Assembly (NCBI GenBank): GCA_001939145.1 | Contig: LSRX01000250.1 | Coordinates: 228,640 to 292,639, forward strand | DNA length: 64,000 nucleotides | From: Symbiodinium microadriaticum | Lineage: Eukaryota; Sar; Dinophyceae; Suessiales; Symbiodiniaceae | Reading direction: 5' to 3' | Shown here: piece by piece, positions 38,275-46,399 of the stretch | Numbering within the stretch: position 1 is the stretch's first letter | Layout of the letters: every line of letters starts with the position of its first letter | Translations under genes and position numbers: made by a program | The notes under the pieces: generated by a model | What the model saw: the letters and a program-made list of their open reading frames with translations, nothing else | Database searches by the model: none | Told to the model about the DNA's origin: nothing

Positions 38275-41200
38275 TAGATAGAAGAATGACAGCTGGCGGC
38301 TTGTGACCTCTTCGTCTTGGGATGTGCCAGCAAGGATGTGCCTGTTTCGTGGATCCCTCCGGTTAGCCTGAGCAGCTTGTCATTCCTGTCATTCTTCGCG
38401 AAATCGATGGGGTTCTTAACATTCAGAGATTCTTTGTTTGAGGCCAGTGTAAGGGGGGTGCTAGAGTTTAGGCGTGATGTTCAAGAAAAGACCCCTGCAT
38501 TCTTCGGACATGTGCAGGGCTGGAGGATGGAACCGGAGCCCTTCCAGGCCCTATCCTTGGTGCCTTTGTGGCTTAGGATATGTTGCTGAGCTGGGAGTCT
38601 CAGGCGTCTTTGGGACTACACAAAACACGAGTGTTGGTGTCACGAAACAGCAGAGAGGAAGACGCCTGAAGCTGCTGCTCCTGGAGTAAACATTGGCCGT
38701 TCTGTACGTCTGACTTTGACGGCCGTGATTCCGGCCAACTGCGCCTGTCTGTGTGACTGCTGCTTCCTTGCAGGATCTTAGTGTGCAGCTGGATGCCACA
38801 GGAGCCACGGCAGAAAGCTTCAAATTGGAGGGGCGCTTTGGGTCCTGAGTCTAGCAGGTCAGTTCACTTGAGCGGGGTCTCCTGATGCTGATCTTGCTGG
38901 CGACGGATGCAGCAAGCCATAAGGACGACTGGTGCCAAGATGATACCCGACCCTACGAGACTTATGCACCTCCAACCCCACAGCCAAAGAAAGGCTCTGA
39001 GAGCGGACCAGTGACCCGGGGACAACTTGAGCTATCTGTTTTGGGAGGAAGTACCCGGAAGTGGATGCCTGCTTTGAGTCGACAGAGCCCGGCCTCTACT
39101 TTGCAGGCCGGGCCCCGCCTTTGGAATGTTTTTATCTTCGGTGTGTGTGTGTGTGTGTGTGTGTGTTTTCCACTGGTTTTCTGAAGGAAAGGAGAGTCTC
39201 CCAAGTCAGGCACTGTTACACACGGCTTCGACAAGAAGCGGTTCGGCAGTGCGGGTGGCTTCATCCACGGCTTCCGCTACACAGCCTCGAAGCAGCATCT
39301 TTCACGTGCATTGGGCGTCTTCTCGTTGATGTGAGAAGAAGTTGCATGTCTTGACGTCGATTGAGGGGACGTGCAGTGTCATGACTGCGATTACATTGCG
39401 ATGGGGGGTTCGATCTGCCACTGAGTGGCCGCTGCTTGCTCCGTCTTTTTACATGTAGTTGAGAGTAGGAGATTTGTTGGCATCATCGTGCAAACATTTC
39501 AAGGCTGAGATGGCGCAAACGTTTTTCGGCTAAGCTCATGCCACACAACACTTTCCGGCCTCTTTTGCCAGCCTTGGAACAATTGTCGAACGGACCCGCT
39601 GGCGACTATGCGTGTGCGGCCAGAAGCCCTAAACGCTTCAACTTGCAACCCTGCATCCTGCTGCATTAGGCGAAGACGCTGTTTCGCTGCCTGATGCACC
39701 AGTTCGAAGGAAGGCGGGACACTTTGGGCCCGAGCGTGCCAACTGAAAGCTCTGGAGAGCAGCGCGGTGTAAGACGGTTCTGGCGAGGCAAGGCCCGAAC
39801 TGGTATCAGGTCGACTTAGTCCAGGAAGCGTCAACCCTAACGAAGCGATGCAAAACCCTGAAGGCCTTTCTGGCATGATAGCCAACACCACTACGACTGG
39901 CCTGGTCCGGGTGCCGAAGCCACTGCTTGTGAGGCCTGGGAGCTTGGAAACTGATGGGTTAAGGAGAGGGGCAGGGCTGCGTGATCAGATGAGCACTCGA
40001 CATGGAGAGGGCAAGAGGTTTTGGAGGGGAGCGAGTCATTGACAGCCATGCTTCCTAGGGCTGCCGAGTAACTTGGGATGACGACTTGGCAAAGCGGGGT
40101 TTCTGCACGCTGTGCCGGTGATTGGATCAAGGAATTGAGGCCTGATTTCCCAATGCCCAGGCTCAAACTCAGAGGAGCCGTGCCCAAGTTTCGCCTCGCA
40201 TGGCTTAGCCTATACCCGTCTCTGAGAAGCTAGAGACCTCGAAACACAACCCAGGCCCAATTAGACCTCACAGGGTCCGTTTACCCTAGAAGCCGGGAGG
40301 TCGGTCAAGAACCGGCAGCTACAGGGACCAAGAGCATCCAGCGGCTCCGCAGGATTGTGTGTGTGTGTGTGTGTGTGTGGGGGTGCTAGGGGACCGGAAG
40401 AGTCCGCCGAAAGCTGATGAGGGAAGCACAGGCCTGCTGGCAGGCACCACGAGTTTTGATTCTTCAGAGAAGACCACAGTAAAGCTCTCTTCTGCAGAGG
40501 TGGAACGAAGGGGTGAAGCTCGAAGCCTGTCTTTCGCGCCTTGAGATGGGAGGAATCTTTCAGCAGTTTCCGTGGCAAGCTCATGCGAGAGCCTGCAGGG
40601 ATTGACACTGGCTGTGCTTTTTGTCGCGTGAGGAGCCTGGAGACGACTCCGCACTGGAATCGGCTGCTCACGCGGCTCAACGAAGCATCCGGGCCCTACC
40701 AGATGTCCTGCGGGGCCCTGGTGGCTTTGCTAGCACTCCTCTGTGTGCCTCATACTTCGTCGATGGCCCGCCGAGACGGAGACACTTCTGGGGGACCCTA
40801 AGCAGGTTGTAGGCTGCTGTGCGCTTTGATCCAGGGATCAAGCAAGCCTTACAGTCTTTCAGAAACACACGACGCATTGTCTGCAGGTGGATGGGCTGGT
40901 CTATGATCGGCAGCAGCTTCGGGTCACGTGTCTTGTTCGCCTGCGGATTGGAAGTCTGTTTCTGGAGGTGCCAGGGCCGAAGACCCCTTATTGTTGTGCG
41001 GCTGCTCGGCAGTGGGTTGGCGAGCAGAACCCCCAACACTCTCTTGTCCTGAAGGGTTCGTCAAATCTTGATCGCCGCGGATTTCGGAGGAAGGCTTCGG
41101 AGGTAAGAAGGCTGTAGAAGAGAGATGACACGAAGAGTCCGAGTAGATGGGCGGTATTCGGCGTTCTTGACGTGTACGCCTGTTGTTCGCTGTATACTGC

Positions 41201-41530
41201 TCATACCAGACAGCAATGTCGAGCTTGACGCAGCGTATTGCATTGCATTAGGTACTACCAGGACATCCCCATAGACCTGTTCGAGGCAGCTGCTGCCATG
41301 GCGATGAATTTGGGGCTTGCTGTAGAATGAAGGCATCAAGCTATGCCTCCGACATGCGCCTGCGACGAGGTCGCAAGATGCCGTGAAACGGGTGCCACAA
41401 AGGAAACACCGGGAGTCGCACTAAGGCTTGAGAGGGTTAGGATGCTGTGTGCAGCTGCACAGGCGGAGTTCCGGCAATACCCTCGCCTGTACTTCCAGTT
41501 CCGCTACGGCAAAAGCAGCTACCTGCAACG
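19551..41530 (+). CDS. FOXRED2-like FAD-dependent oxidoreductase, many exons
   Basis: Seventeen exons in order match the FAD-dependent oxidoreductase FOXRED2/ERFAD, an ER-lumen flavoprotein linked in animals to ER-associated degradation. Visible features are a signal peptide (MAAAFARCFMLQSLAALAAV), RYCVVG joined in phase to AGPAGIQLG (the FAD GxGxxG motif), YVTFER, HRKLISINRR, FNLRHDWNSLLD, DYFPSADVLADYL, VIIAAVGL, GMEHTIGYED, a second nucleotide-binding motif VLILGNGNGAFET, FDVVIRAL, ESTEPGLYFAG, SAGGFIHGFRYT and LNEASGPYQ. Phases agree at every junction tested within four blocks. Expected residues are missing where exons were not found: 22.9-31.0, 32.2-38.0 and 38.1-39.0 kb. About ten of the donors are GC. 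No frameshift is seen. The stop is not certain; it may be at 43,768. Confidence 0.83.
19860..20220. repeat. degenerate CAGTAGTA/GTAC repeat
   Basis: Irregular copies of acagtagta and gtacagta within intron 1 of the FOXRED2-like gene. No gene is seen. Confidence 0.7.
20265..20810. repeat. GTGAGC/GTGTGAG minisatellite with a 200-bp duplication
   Basis: Copies of gtgtgagcggga and its complement alternate on both strands. A larger unit containing gactcttctcggccgcacac is present twice about 200 bp apart (near 20,558 and 20,757). It lies in intron 1 of the FOXRED2-like gene. Confidence 0.85.
21659..21703 (+). CDS. FOXRED2-like exon 2: FAD GxGxxG motif
   Basis: It follows ctctccag. Two bases complete Gly, then AGPAGIQLGRLGHR. 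With exon 1 this makes VVGAGPAGIQLG, the dinucleotide-binding glycine loop. Donor GC, phase 1. Confidence 0.8.
21906..21934 (+). CDS. FOXRED2-like exon 3: YVTFER
   Basis: A 29-base micro-exon after tttag. It completes Asp and reads YVTFERQPQ, the second strand ending in the acidic residue that normally binds the FAD ribose. Donor GC. Confidence 0.75.
22170..22252 (+). CDS. FOXRED2-like exon 4: HRKLISINRR
   Basis: After cccacag it reads ATWFRKFPIHRKLISINRR and then NTRSTNA. It ends in phase 2 at a GC donor. This segment is strongly characteristic of the FOXRED2 family. A minus-strand open frame over the same bases is its shadow. Confidence 0.85.
22753..22828 (+). CDS. FOXRED2-like exon 5: FNLRHDWNSLL
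   Basis: One base completes Glu, then FNLRHDWNSLLDVPIARFTN, a hallmark of the family. Donor GT. Confidence 0.87.
22901..22942 (+). CDS. FOXRED2-like exon 6: DYFPSADVLADYLQ
   Basis: Fourteen complete codons after a 72-base intron, with donor GC. It matches the family segment in which a Tyr/Phe-Pro-x-Ala-Asp motif precedes a helix. The next part of the protein (about 60-80 residues) was not found before 30.97 kb. Confidence 0.75.
23483..23818 (-). CDS. 111-codon antisense ORF with acidic and helical character
   Basis: From ATG the frame is open to TAG. The N-terminal part is acidic (GLGDEGDEVNEMNKAPELAV), then comes a Gly/Glu linker and a strongly helical segment (ILEEVHRLEQAGLARARGLQ). This does not look like a random frame. 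It lies opposite the FOXRED2-like gene in an intron. It could be a mobile-element fragment or a small nested gene. No family was recognised. Confidence 0.38.
   Translation of the reverse strand: MIMHGLGDEGDEVNEMNKAPELAVNELRSCGRSLRVEEGTGAGEGTGGASNEPILEEVHRLEQAGLARARGLQGQLVAEYRHLKTKLMAGSESNNHTRPASGRPSKSPPRH
24641..24672. repeat. interstitial telomere-like TTTAGGG units
   Basis: Four imperfect GGGTTTA-type units, the plant/dinoflagellate-type telomere motif, next to the inverted repeat. Too short to be a telomere. Confidence 0.6.
24673..24986. repeat. long imperfect inverted repeat (hairpin or MITE-like)
   Basis: Arms at 24,709-24,807 and 24,835-24,932 are complementary over about 98 bases with roughly ten mismatches, and a 27-base loop lies between them. 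Shared cores include gacctgtatgcg and cggctgca. Outside the arms, ggtctaggattg (24,673) and caatcctagacc (24,975) extend the symmetry. No target-site duplication or transposase was identified. Confidence 0.8.
25010..26060. repeat. about 1 kb of ACT/GCT/TTC trinucleotide repeat
   Basis: ACT triplets dominate, with blocks of AGC, ACG, ATT and TTCTAC variants. All the very long low-complexity reading frames (Thr, Leu, Ser or Tyr runs) come from it. It is intronic in the FOXRED2-like gene. Confidence 0.95.
26637..30034. repeat. tandem 1,041-bp satellite, 3.26 copies
   Basis: Units begin at 26,637, 27,678, 28,719 and 29,769. The first two periods are 1,041 bp and the third is 1,050 bp, the extra nine bases being added trinucleotides. 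The last unit is cut at about 30,034. Copies are nearly identical. Each full unit carries the same 139-codon minus-strand open frame (26,830-27,249, 27,871-28,290, 28,912-29,331) and an internal CGT/GTT-rich patch. No known domain was recognised. The fourth copy has slightly more substitutions than the others. It lies in a FOXRED2-like gene intron. Confidence 0.95.
30031..30770. repeat. CTGT tetranucleotide tract
   Basis: About 740 bp of TGTC/CTGT with GGTC and CTCTG variants, starting exactly where the 1,041-bp array stops and ending in GTGT before 30,770. Confidence 0.95.
30977..31011 (+). CDS. FOXRED2-like exon: VIIAAVGLW strand
   Basis: It reads TVIIAAVGLWK, matching the strand before the linker to the NAD(P)-like domain (family consensus near VLIVATGL). 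It ends in phase 0 at a GC donor. The start could be 30,972 instead. Confidence 0.6.
31284..31344 (+). CDS. FOXRED2-like exon: GMEHTIGYED
   Basis: After acgcag it reads AHVPENWIRGMEHTIGYEDP. The family has a Pro-containing linker and G-(Y)-E at this position. It ends in phase 1 at gttcgc. Confidence 0.75.
31974..32027 (+). CDS. FOXRED2-like exon: second Rossmann strand
   Basis: Two bases complete Ala, then PWPGAAFDGLSVLILGN. It ends in phase 1 at gtgccc. It forms the first half of the second nucleotide-binding loop. Confidence 0.78.
32151..32197 (+). CDS. FOXRED2-like exon: GNGAFETSDAVRNF
   Basis: After aaacttcag it completes the loop to ILGNGNGAFETSDAV, the GxGxxAxET pattern of the family. 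The end is a GC donor after FAA. The frame stays open for longer, so the exact end is less sure. Confidence 0.72.
32198..36730. other. large FOXRED2-like intron region without a firm exon
   Basis: It contains a homopolymer junction of about ten C and seventeen A (34,252-34,278). An open but ATG-less stretch at 35,091-35,312 has an acidic/basic reading (ADHDPESKLQGTELDDG). GC-rich open frames occupy 34.0-34.85 kb. None could be linked to the gene by phase. Confidence 0.4.
36731..36786 (+). CDS. possible FOXRED2-like internal exon
   Basis: A strong acceptor (cagctcttgcag) and a strong donor (gtaagaag) bound PQFGLESEAKTSSERIAV. Neither its sequence nor its phase could be tied to the family, so it may be a lineage-specific exon or belong elsewhere. 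Confidence 0.35.
37504..37860 (+). CDS. possible FOXRED2-like internal exons (two)
   Basis: Positions 37,504-37,557 follow tctcgttccag and read REAISWAYNKAGNQRLSG before gtagca. Positions 37,786-37,860 read EFRSALPALMASTQGLYVDR before gtccag. Both have phase 0 ends, as does the next exon at 38,049, so they could be consecutive. I cannot align them to the family. Confidence 0.35.
38049..38087 (+). CDS. FOXRED2-like exon: FDVVIR
   Basis: It reads HDRFRKPFDVVIR, matching the family strand before the conserved C-L-G-(W/F) turn. A GC donor follows. A segment ending at gtaagg at 38,449 (GFLTFRDSLFEAS) is a candidate for the next exon; its start is unclear. Confidence 0.62.
38221..38284. repeat. 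(TA)n microsatellite
   Basis: About 45 bases of TA followed by GATA units. Short (GT)n tracts also occur at 39,140-39,166 and 40,356-40,379. Confidence 0.9.
39048..39106 (+). CDS. FOXRED2-like exon: ESTEPGLYFAG
   Basis: It reads KYPEVDACFESTEPGLYFA, the family strand in which the protein returns to FAD, and ends in phase 1 at a GC donor. Confidence 0.8.
39210..39330 (+). CDS. FOXRED2-like exon: SAGGFIHGFRYT
   Basis: Two bases complete Gly, then TVTHGFDKKRFGSAGGFIHG and FRYT, a near-diagnostic motif for FOXRED2. The exon probably runs to a gtgaga donor in phase 2. An earlier GC donor after FRYT is possible. Confidence 0.85.
40633..40704 (+). CDS. FOXRED2-like exon: LNEASGPYQ
   Basis: It reads HWNRLLTRLNEASGPYQ, matching the conserved (I/V)NEASG(L)YQMFG region of the C-terminal domain. 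One base completes the codon from the previous exon. Another frame here is open for longer but lacks this match. Confidence 0.75.
40887..41102 (+). CDS. 72-codon exon-like segment inside the FOXRED2-like gene
   Basis: It is bounded by gtctgcag and gtaagaag, and it reads DGLVYDRQQLRVTCLVRLRI onward without a stop. In the family, YQ and FGVL are adjacent, so this segment would be an insertion between them. It may be a lineage-specific exon, an alternative exon or chance. Confidence 0.35.
41147..41173 (+). CDS. FOXRED2-like micro-exon: VFGVLDV
   Basis: A 27-base exon reading WAVFGVLD that ends in phase 2 at gtacgc. Joined to the next exon it gives VFGVLDVYYQDIPI, matching the family FGVLxDV segment. 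Confidence 0.6.
41252..41321 (+). CDS. FOXRED2-like exon: YYQDIPIDLF
   Basis: After gcattag it reads YYQDIPIDLFEAAAAMAMNL. It ends in phase 0 at gtagaa. The family has an aromatic-x-E/D-x-P-I motif here. Confidence 0.68.
41463..41530 (+). CDS. FOXRED2-like exon: LYFQFRYGKSS
   Basis: After tgcacag it reads FRQYPRLYFQFRYGKSSYLQ, corresponding to a conserved strand with an aromatic-Gly turn. The end is either gtcagg at 41,531 or gtgagg at 41,555. Confidence 0.65.
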
Positions 41531-41818
41531 GTCAGGCGCGGCTGTGACCAGTAGGTGAGGCTTCAGAAACAGGCATGAGACAAGCATTAAGATTTCACGC
41601 TACTCAACCTGCCATCCCCTCCAAGAGCTTGCAGCCCCATGCTGTCGTCTCGAATCTCAAGATACAACCCAAGAGCTTCAAAGCACCGAGTACTCTGCTG
41701 CTTGAAGCTGCCTCGGGTGTGATTTCGAGTGGACATGAAAGACCAACAGCTGCAAAGCTTCCTCCCCAGTCGATCCTAGTCTGCCATCACAACCAGAGCG
41801 GCATTTCACACAAATAGA

Positions 41819-43768
41819 GTGAAGCCTCCAGAGAGACAGCCAGAGCCGCTCGGAGTGAGAGGTGCAGTAGTTACAAATCGCAGGGTTCTCCATTCAGTAC
41901 GATTCGATAATACGATGTTTCAAGATAGCGAGGGCGCCTTCCGCACATTTGATCGCAGACTTTTTGCGAACCCGGCTGGTGGCGCACAAGTCGTCCTTCC
42001 TCCATCCGGTTCTCTTCTATTTGCAACTCGGCTCGGTGGCTGGACGCAGCCCATATATGATATATTATGTAGCATGTAGTACATATATATGTAGTACAAT
42101 GCAGTATATAGTACATAGTATCCGGCCGATGCACAGTGCACTCCATCTTTCTCCACTGGACATCCGACGTTGTACCCTGACAGGCTCATGTGGAGTTTGA
42201 CTTTGATGTGCGGTCGTAAGAGCGGTGGATGTTGGTTTCAGACCACGTTGAGATCACGTGGACCGACTGTCGTCTCTTTGTCCCCAACAGATCCGTGCGC
42301 CCGCAAGTCCCCCATCCACAAGCACCTGCCACGCCCATCTGAGCCAAAGCCGCTCGGCCTGAACGTTTTACGAAGCCGATCCCCACAAAGATCCCAGGAT
42401 GCCTAACAAGAGCGCGGAGAATCCGAGCCACTCCTCGCGCCTGCACTTAGTCGAGGAGCGCAGCGACTTGAAAATGCCCCACCTTTCCTGCAAGAAAAAG
42501 CAGTCTTTTCTTAGACCAGCATACTACCGTACTGGCGCATGGGATTATCAGGTTACATCATTATGACAGTCGGAGTACATGAGCCTGAGCCATCTTGTCA
42601 TGTATTCTTTACAAACCAAAGTGAACTGGCTCGCTGCTGCCAGGATCGGTGGACTGACTGGGCTGGTCGCGAAGAGGTGCAGGGGTCCTGGGAACTTGGA
42701 GCATGCTAAAGCACAGTCCGACCAAAAAAGCTCTCCGGTGCGCTCCACATGTGTGCGTGCGCGAGCAACTGCATGTGCGTGCGCGGGTGTGCCGGAAGAA
42801 CTCAGAGGATGTGTTTGTTTGTCCATGGCGGGCTGCTCAGATTTGGTAAGTAGCAGACCAACCTGGAGGCATCTTGCAGGTAGGTAAGTGCCCAGAAACT
42901 GCAGAAGTTAGAGAAGACGGAACCTTCCCTGAGGACGAAACCGTGTAGGATTTCGATATACACCAGCGGTGCACAGGTATTGGCAGTCCATAACTTCTTG
43001 TCCGAGGTGGAAAAATCCATTTGGCAGGACGTGGCACGGGGATTTGAGTTGGAGGGCTCGGAGTTGGGGTTGCAGCTCGAGTTGCAGCTACTGTCAATAG
43101 TGAAAGAACGCCAGAGGACAAAACAAGTTGCAATCTGTCCCACCTCCAGAAAGCCTTGAGCACGTGACGCTCCCACCTGAAAAGTTTCCTGTGACTTCGT
43201 GCACAGGTTTTAGTACTGTGATAGCAGTGCGATAAATGAGTGATTCTGTATGAATGCTCGGTTTTCAACCAAAATGATAGTTGGAGTACGTCATCATGTC
43301 TCTAGAAATTCACTGTGCTTCCCATGCAGGGCGCACCCAGCGGCCAGAAGTAGAGCAATTTGTGATCGTTAGTGCTCCGACATTGAAGTTGCATCCTGAC
43401 TGTCTTCTTAAAGGTTGATTCTGTGGCTTCCCAGGGCTCGTAGATCCATTGGCCTTCCTGCAGCGATTGCGTGTCGGGTCGGTCTCCAGGATGTGAAGCC
43501 ACCGAAGTTCCACGAAGGCACCGCAGTGTTTCTTTGGTGGCTGGTGTAAATCGCAGACCTCGAAGTTGTTCTAGTCCCCAGAACCTCGGGCGAGACAGTA
43601 GAGAAGAGCGACAGCTAGACGGCACAAAGCAAGCTGGCTGCTTGTCGAGAAATGGATTAGTTGGAGCCAGCAAAGCAAATCTCGACCGTTGCAGGCATCG
43701 ACAATCTCAACCTCACGTGCAACCATTTCGAAGCCGCAGAGGACGAGGAAGAAGATTACGAGAAGTAG
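41819..43768 (+). CDS. candidate 3' exons, possibly the end of the FOXRED2-like gene
   Basis: Open stretches continue downstream on the same strand. Within 41,819-42,079 one reads SEGAFRTFDRRLFANPAGGA. Positions 42,800-42,845 end at gtaagt. Positions 42,905-43,159 are 84 codons with no stop (HNFLSEVEKSIWQDVARGFE). Positions 43,490-43,543 read DVKPPKFHEGTAVFLWWL before gtgtaa. Positions 43,695-43,768 read DNLNLTCNHFEAAEDEEEDY and end in EK and TAG, a plausible acidic C terminus. They could complete the FOXRED2-like protein, but the alignment is weak. No KDEL-like ending is visible. Confidence 0.42.
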
Positions 43769-44077
43769 CAGGCGATGGGGGTTTCTGATCAGTCTGGCAA
43801 GATTTGTCTCTCTTCCTGATGTCTCCTGGTGTCTTTTCATGTTTTAGTCTGCAGTTTGCTTGTCGTTTCGTCATACCCTGTCCGAGAACTGCGTGGAGAG
43901 AGGCGCCATGAGGTGCCCTTGGAAGCCGACGGATTTGTCTCACCTTATGTGCCATCTTGCGCTCCGTGCTGTATCCCCCTGTCCCTCTTGTCTCTTCATC
44001 AAAGTCTTGGCGGTAATCTTAAGCCCCGAATGTTCTATTCCTGAGGGTGAGGCCGTGGAACCTTCGAGAATTTGCAG

Positions 44078-44185
44078 GCATCAGGCGCACAAGTTGTATT
44101 TCATGAGGTGTTCGACACGCCATATGGCACGGAAAAAGTGCGGAAATTATTGAAAGGACGCAGTAAATTCTTTGCAAGCTTCGCT
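44078..44185 (+). CDS. well-bounded exon of an unidentified gene
   Basis: A strong acceptor (gaatttgcag) and a consensus donor (gtaagt) bound 36 complete codons reading GAQVVFHEVFDTPYGTEKVR followed by KLLKGRSKFF. It is a mixed charged and hydrophobic reading typical of a globular protein. Its partner exons were not identified. The retrocopy described next would sit in the intron that starts here. Confidence 0.48.
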
Positions 44186-44216
44186 GTAAGTGACGCGACC
44201 CCTGGCCCTATACGTC

Positions 44217-44224
44217 GGCTCAAG
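44217..44224 (+). other. possible relict spliced-leader end GGCTCAAG
   Basis: The octamer equals the last eight bases of the dinoflagellate spliced leader; TCGGCTCAAG matches nine of its last ten. It lies 41 bases upstream of an ATG that opens a signal peptide. The same octamer also occurs near 8,320 and 45,160, so position rather than sequence is the argument. Confidence 0.4.
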
Positions 44225-44265
44225 CCGACTCCAGCAGCTGTTGTAACTGTTTTAATTTTGGAGCA

Positions 44266-46307
44266 ATGACTTCATTGACTTCATTCTTGTCGCTTGTGGT
44301 CGTCTTGCGCCTTGTCCCCGTCACTGGCTACAAGCTGGTTCACAGTGAAGCATCTGAGACGCAGAAGCCCAGCATCTGCAGCCCTCAGTTAGAGCCAACG
44401 CCGTGCGAAACGATCCTGCAGGAGGTCACGTGTGACCTGGTCGGCTGCCTGCCCGGGGATCGATCACCCCTTGGGAGCGACGCACAACCAGGAGACGTTC
44501 GGGTCGCGCTGTGCTGAGGAGTGCACCACCAAAGTTTCGCTTTCCGGCCTGGACTTCAAAGACCCGAAGCTTGAGACCGCGGGGCAGCACACGAAGTGTT
44601 TCTTGGACATGATCGACAAGGCAGAACAGGCCGGCGACACAATGGCTGTCGAGACACTGACAACGCTCATGCTCGGCGAGGCCGACAATGATGCCACTCA
44701 GGTGGCGACCCTTCACGAGTTGCAAATGGAGACCATGAACTCCCAGATTCTCGCCGCCAAAGAGGACGCCGCGCAATGGGCCCAGGAAGCTTGCGCAAGA
44801 CCGAGCATGAGATGGACCAGATTGGGCATGAGGAGTTCAAGATGGACAAGAAGTGCAGGCCAGAGAATATCAACATCGACTACTTTGTGAACAGGCTGAA
44901 GGTGAAAAATGGATCTGCCGCTTGTGGCAGCTCCCTGCTGCAGACTGCGCACCAGGATGTGGCAGATCGGCTCTCGATTACGCTGAACCGCCACGCCCAG
45001 CATGTGCTGGCCCTGCACACGCACGAAAACCAGCTCGGCCACCTTTTTCTGCAACAGATCCAAGCGGCTACCAGTGGCGACCTCGAGGATACCGCCGTCG
45101 GCAATTTCTATGAGAAGTTCGTGGAAGCCACAACGGGCAACCTCACGTCGGAGCAGCGTGCTCGGCTCAAGCATTTGGACCAGGACCTGCACTGGAAAAA
45201 GGTGCGATCCACGGCGCCCTGCGATGTGTCGCGGACTACAGGCAGTGCATCTGCGATGGTGCGGAGCCTGTCTTGGTGTGCAGGATGCGGCATCGCCATG
45301 CCGCCGAGGCTCACCACCGGGAGATGAAAAAAAAACCGTGACGGCTGCGCTGGCCAAGGGATCCAGCCCAAATCAAGGCTAAGGAGGAGGCTGCAGTGGA
45401 GGCCGAGGAAGAGGCCGCCATGCAGGAGTTTGCGGGCTCTGAGGGTGCCCTCGTTGACAGCTCTGCCCGCGGCTACCACAAATACACTGGCTTCACCCTA
45501 GGTCCATGTCACAAGGCACCGGTCCGATCTGCCTCGTCTTTCCTCCTCCACCGGGCCTTATAAGCACAAAGGACGGCTTGTATGAGGAGGCCAAGAGTGC
45601 CGTCGGTATCTTGGCTGGTGGAGACTGCAAAACTACAAAAACAAACGGCGTGAAGTTCCGTGCCTCAGTGCTGACATGATCACCTGCATTGGCGTGAAGC
45701 CGGCAGACCCGCTCAAGTTGAAGTTCAGCATTGGTGCGGCAATCGAGGAGGACTGTGGCCAAGGCCTGGATGGAACCATTGCCACGTTCAGGGTGAACTT
45801 GAAGCTTCTGTTGTGCCTGGGCATCCCCGGCATCTCTCACAAGCTCCAGCTGTTCAACGCCGATTGTATGGACCTGGCAGGCGTGAAGTATTCTCCTTTC
45901 ATTGGCAGGCTGACGGTTGGAGATGTATATCGGGTCACAGGGGAGGCCCGGTTCAAGTTCAACTCAATTTTGTCGTCCGCGATCTGACCAAAAGCCGTCA
46001 CCGAGTACTGCAACATCAAGCACATTTCCTGGGCTAACGGGGGGTGGCGTTCGGTCTACATTGAGTGTACATGGCTTCGAAGCGCCACGAGGAGAAAAGC
46101 CGTAGCTTCCCCAAGTGTCCGTCCTTCCATGTGAGCACGAAGGAACAGGAGTGCATCGACTGGCTCGATGACCAGTGCGGGGCACATAAGGAGCTCAAGG
46201 TCGTCATTGACGAAATGTACCATGAGGCATATGACTGCTGGTGGGACTGGTGCTCCTACAGGTGCAAGTGGAGGAACGACGCGACCCACGATTGGAACGT
46301 CCGCTGA
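44266..46307 (+). pseudogene. intronless, frameshifted copy of a secreted protein gene
   Basis: ATG opens a clear signal peptide (MTSLTSFLSLVVVLRLVPVT). The protein-like reading then continues for about 2 kb without introns, but only by changing frame. Shifts fall near 44,455, 44,790, 45,200, 45,325 (within a nine-A run) and 45,680, with a TGA at about 45,985 and another shift near 46,060. Segments include KCFLDMIDKAEQAGDTMAV, a helical DYFVNRLKVKNG region, an acidic KAKEEAAVEAEEEAAMQEF stretch and SIGAAIEEDCGQGLDGT. The Cys/Trp-rich end includes AYDCWWDWCSYRCKWR. Absence of introns, a possible spliced-leader relic and decay suggest a reverse-transcribed mRNA copy. Assembly indels could explain some shifts. 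The family is not recognised; it would be secreted or on the cell surface. Confidence 0.6.
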
Positions 46308-46399
46308 GCTCCCTTCAAGATTCTAGAACTGGTGGAAAGGAGAAAGGCGTGCAATTTTTTGCTGCCGACCACCCTTCCGTCGGGCAGCTTCAAACGACG

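Noticed and set aside
39395-39425. tRNA-like T-loop gttcgatct
   Set aside because: No paired acceptor or anticodon arms could be drawn around it. No tRNA elsewhere was convincing.
40621-40812. Alternative frame DDSALESAAHAAQRSIRALP
   Set aside because: Open and protein-like, but the other frame carries LNEASGPYQ, which fits the family and the exon phases.
44713-45357. 214-codon minus-strand open frame
   Set aside because: It lies antisense to the retrocopy, whose plus-strand reading has a signal peptide and a coherent order of segments.
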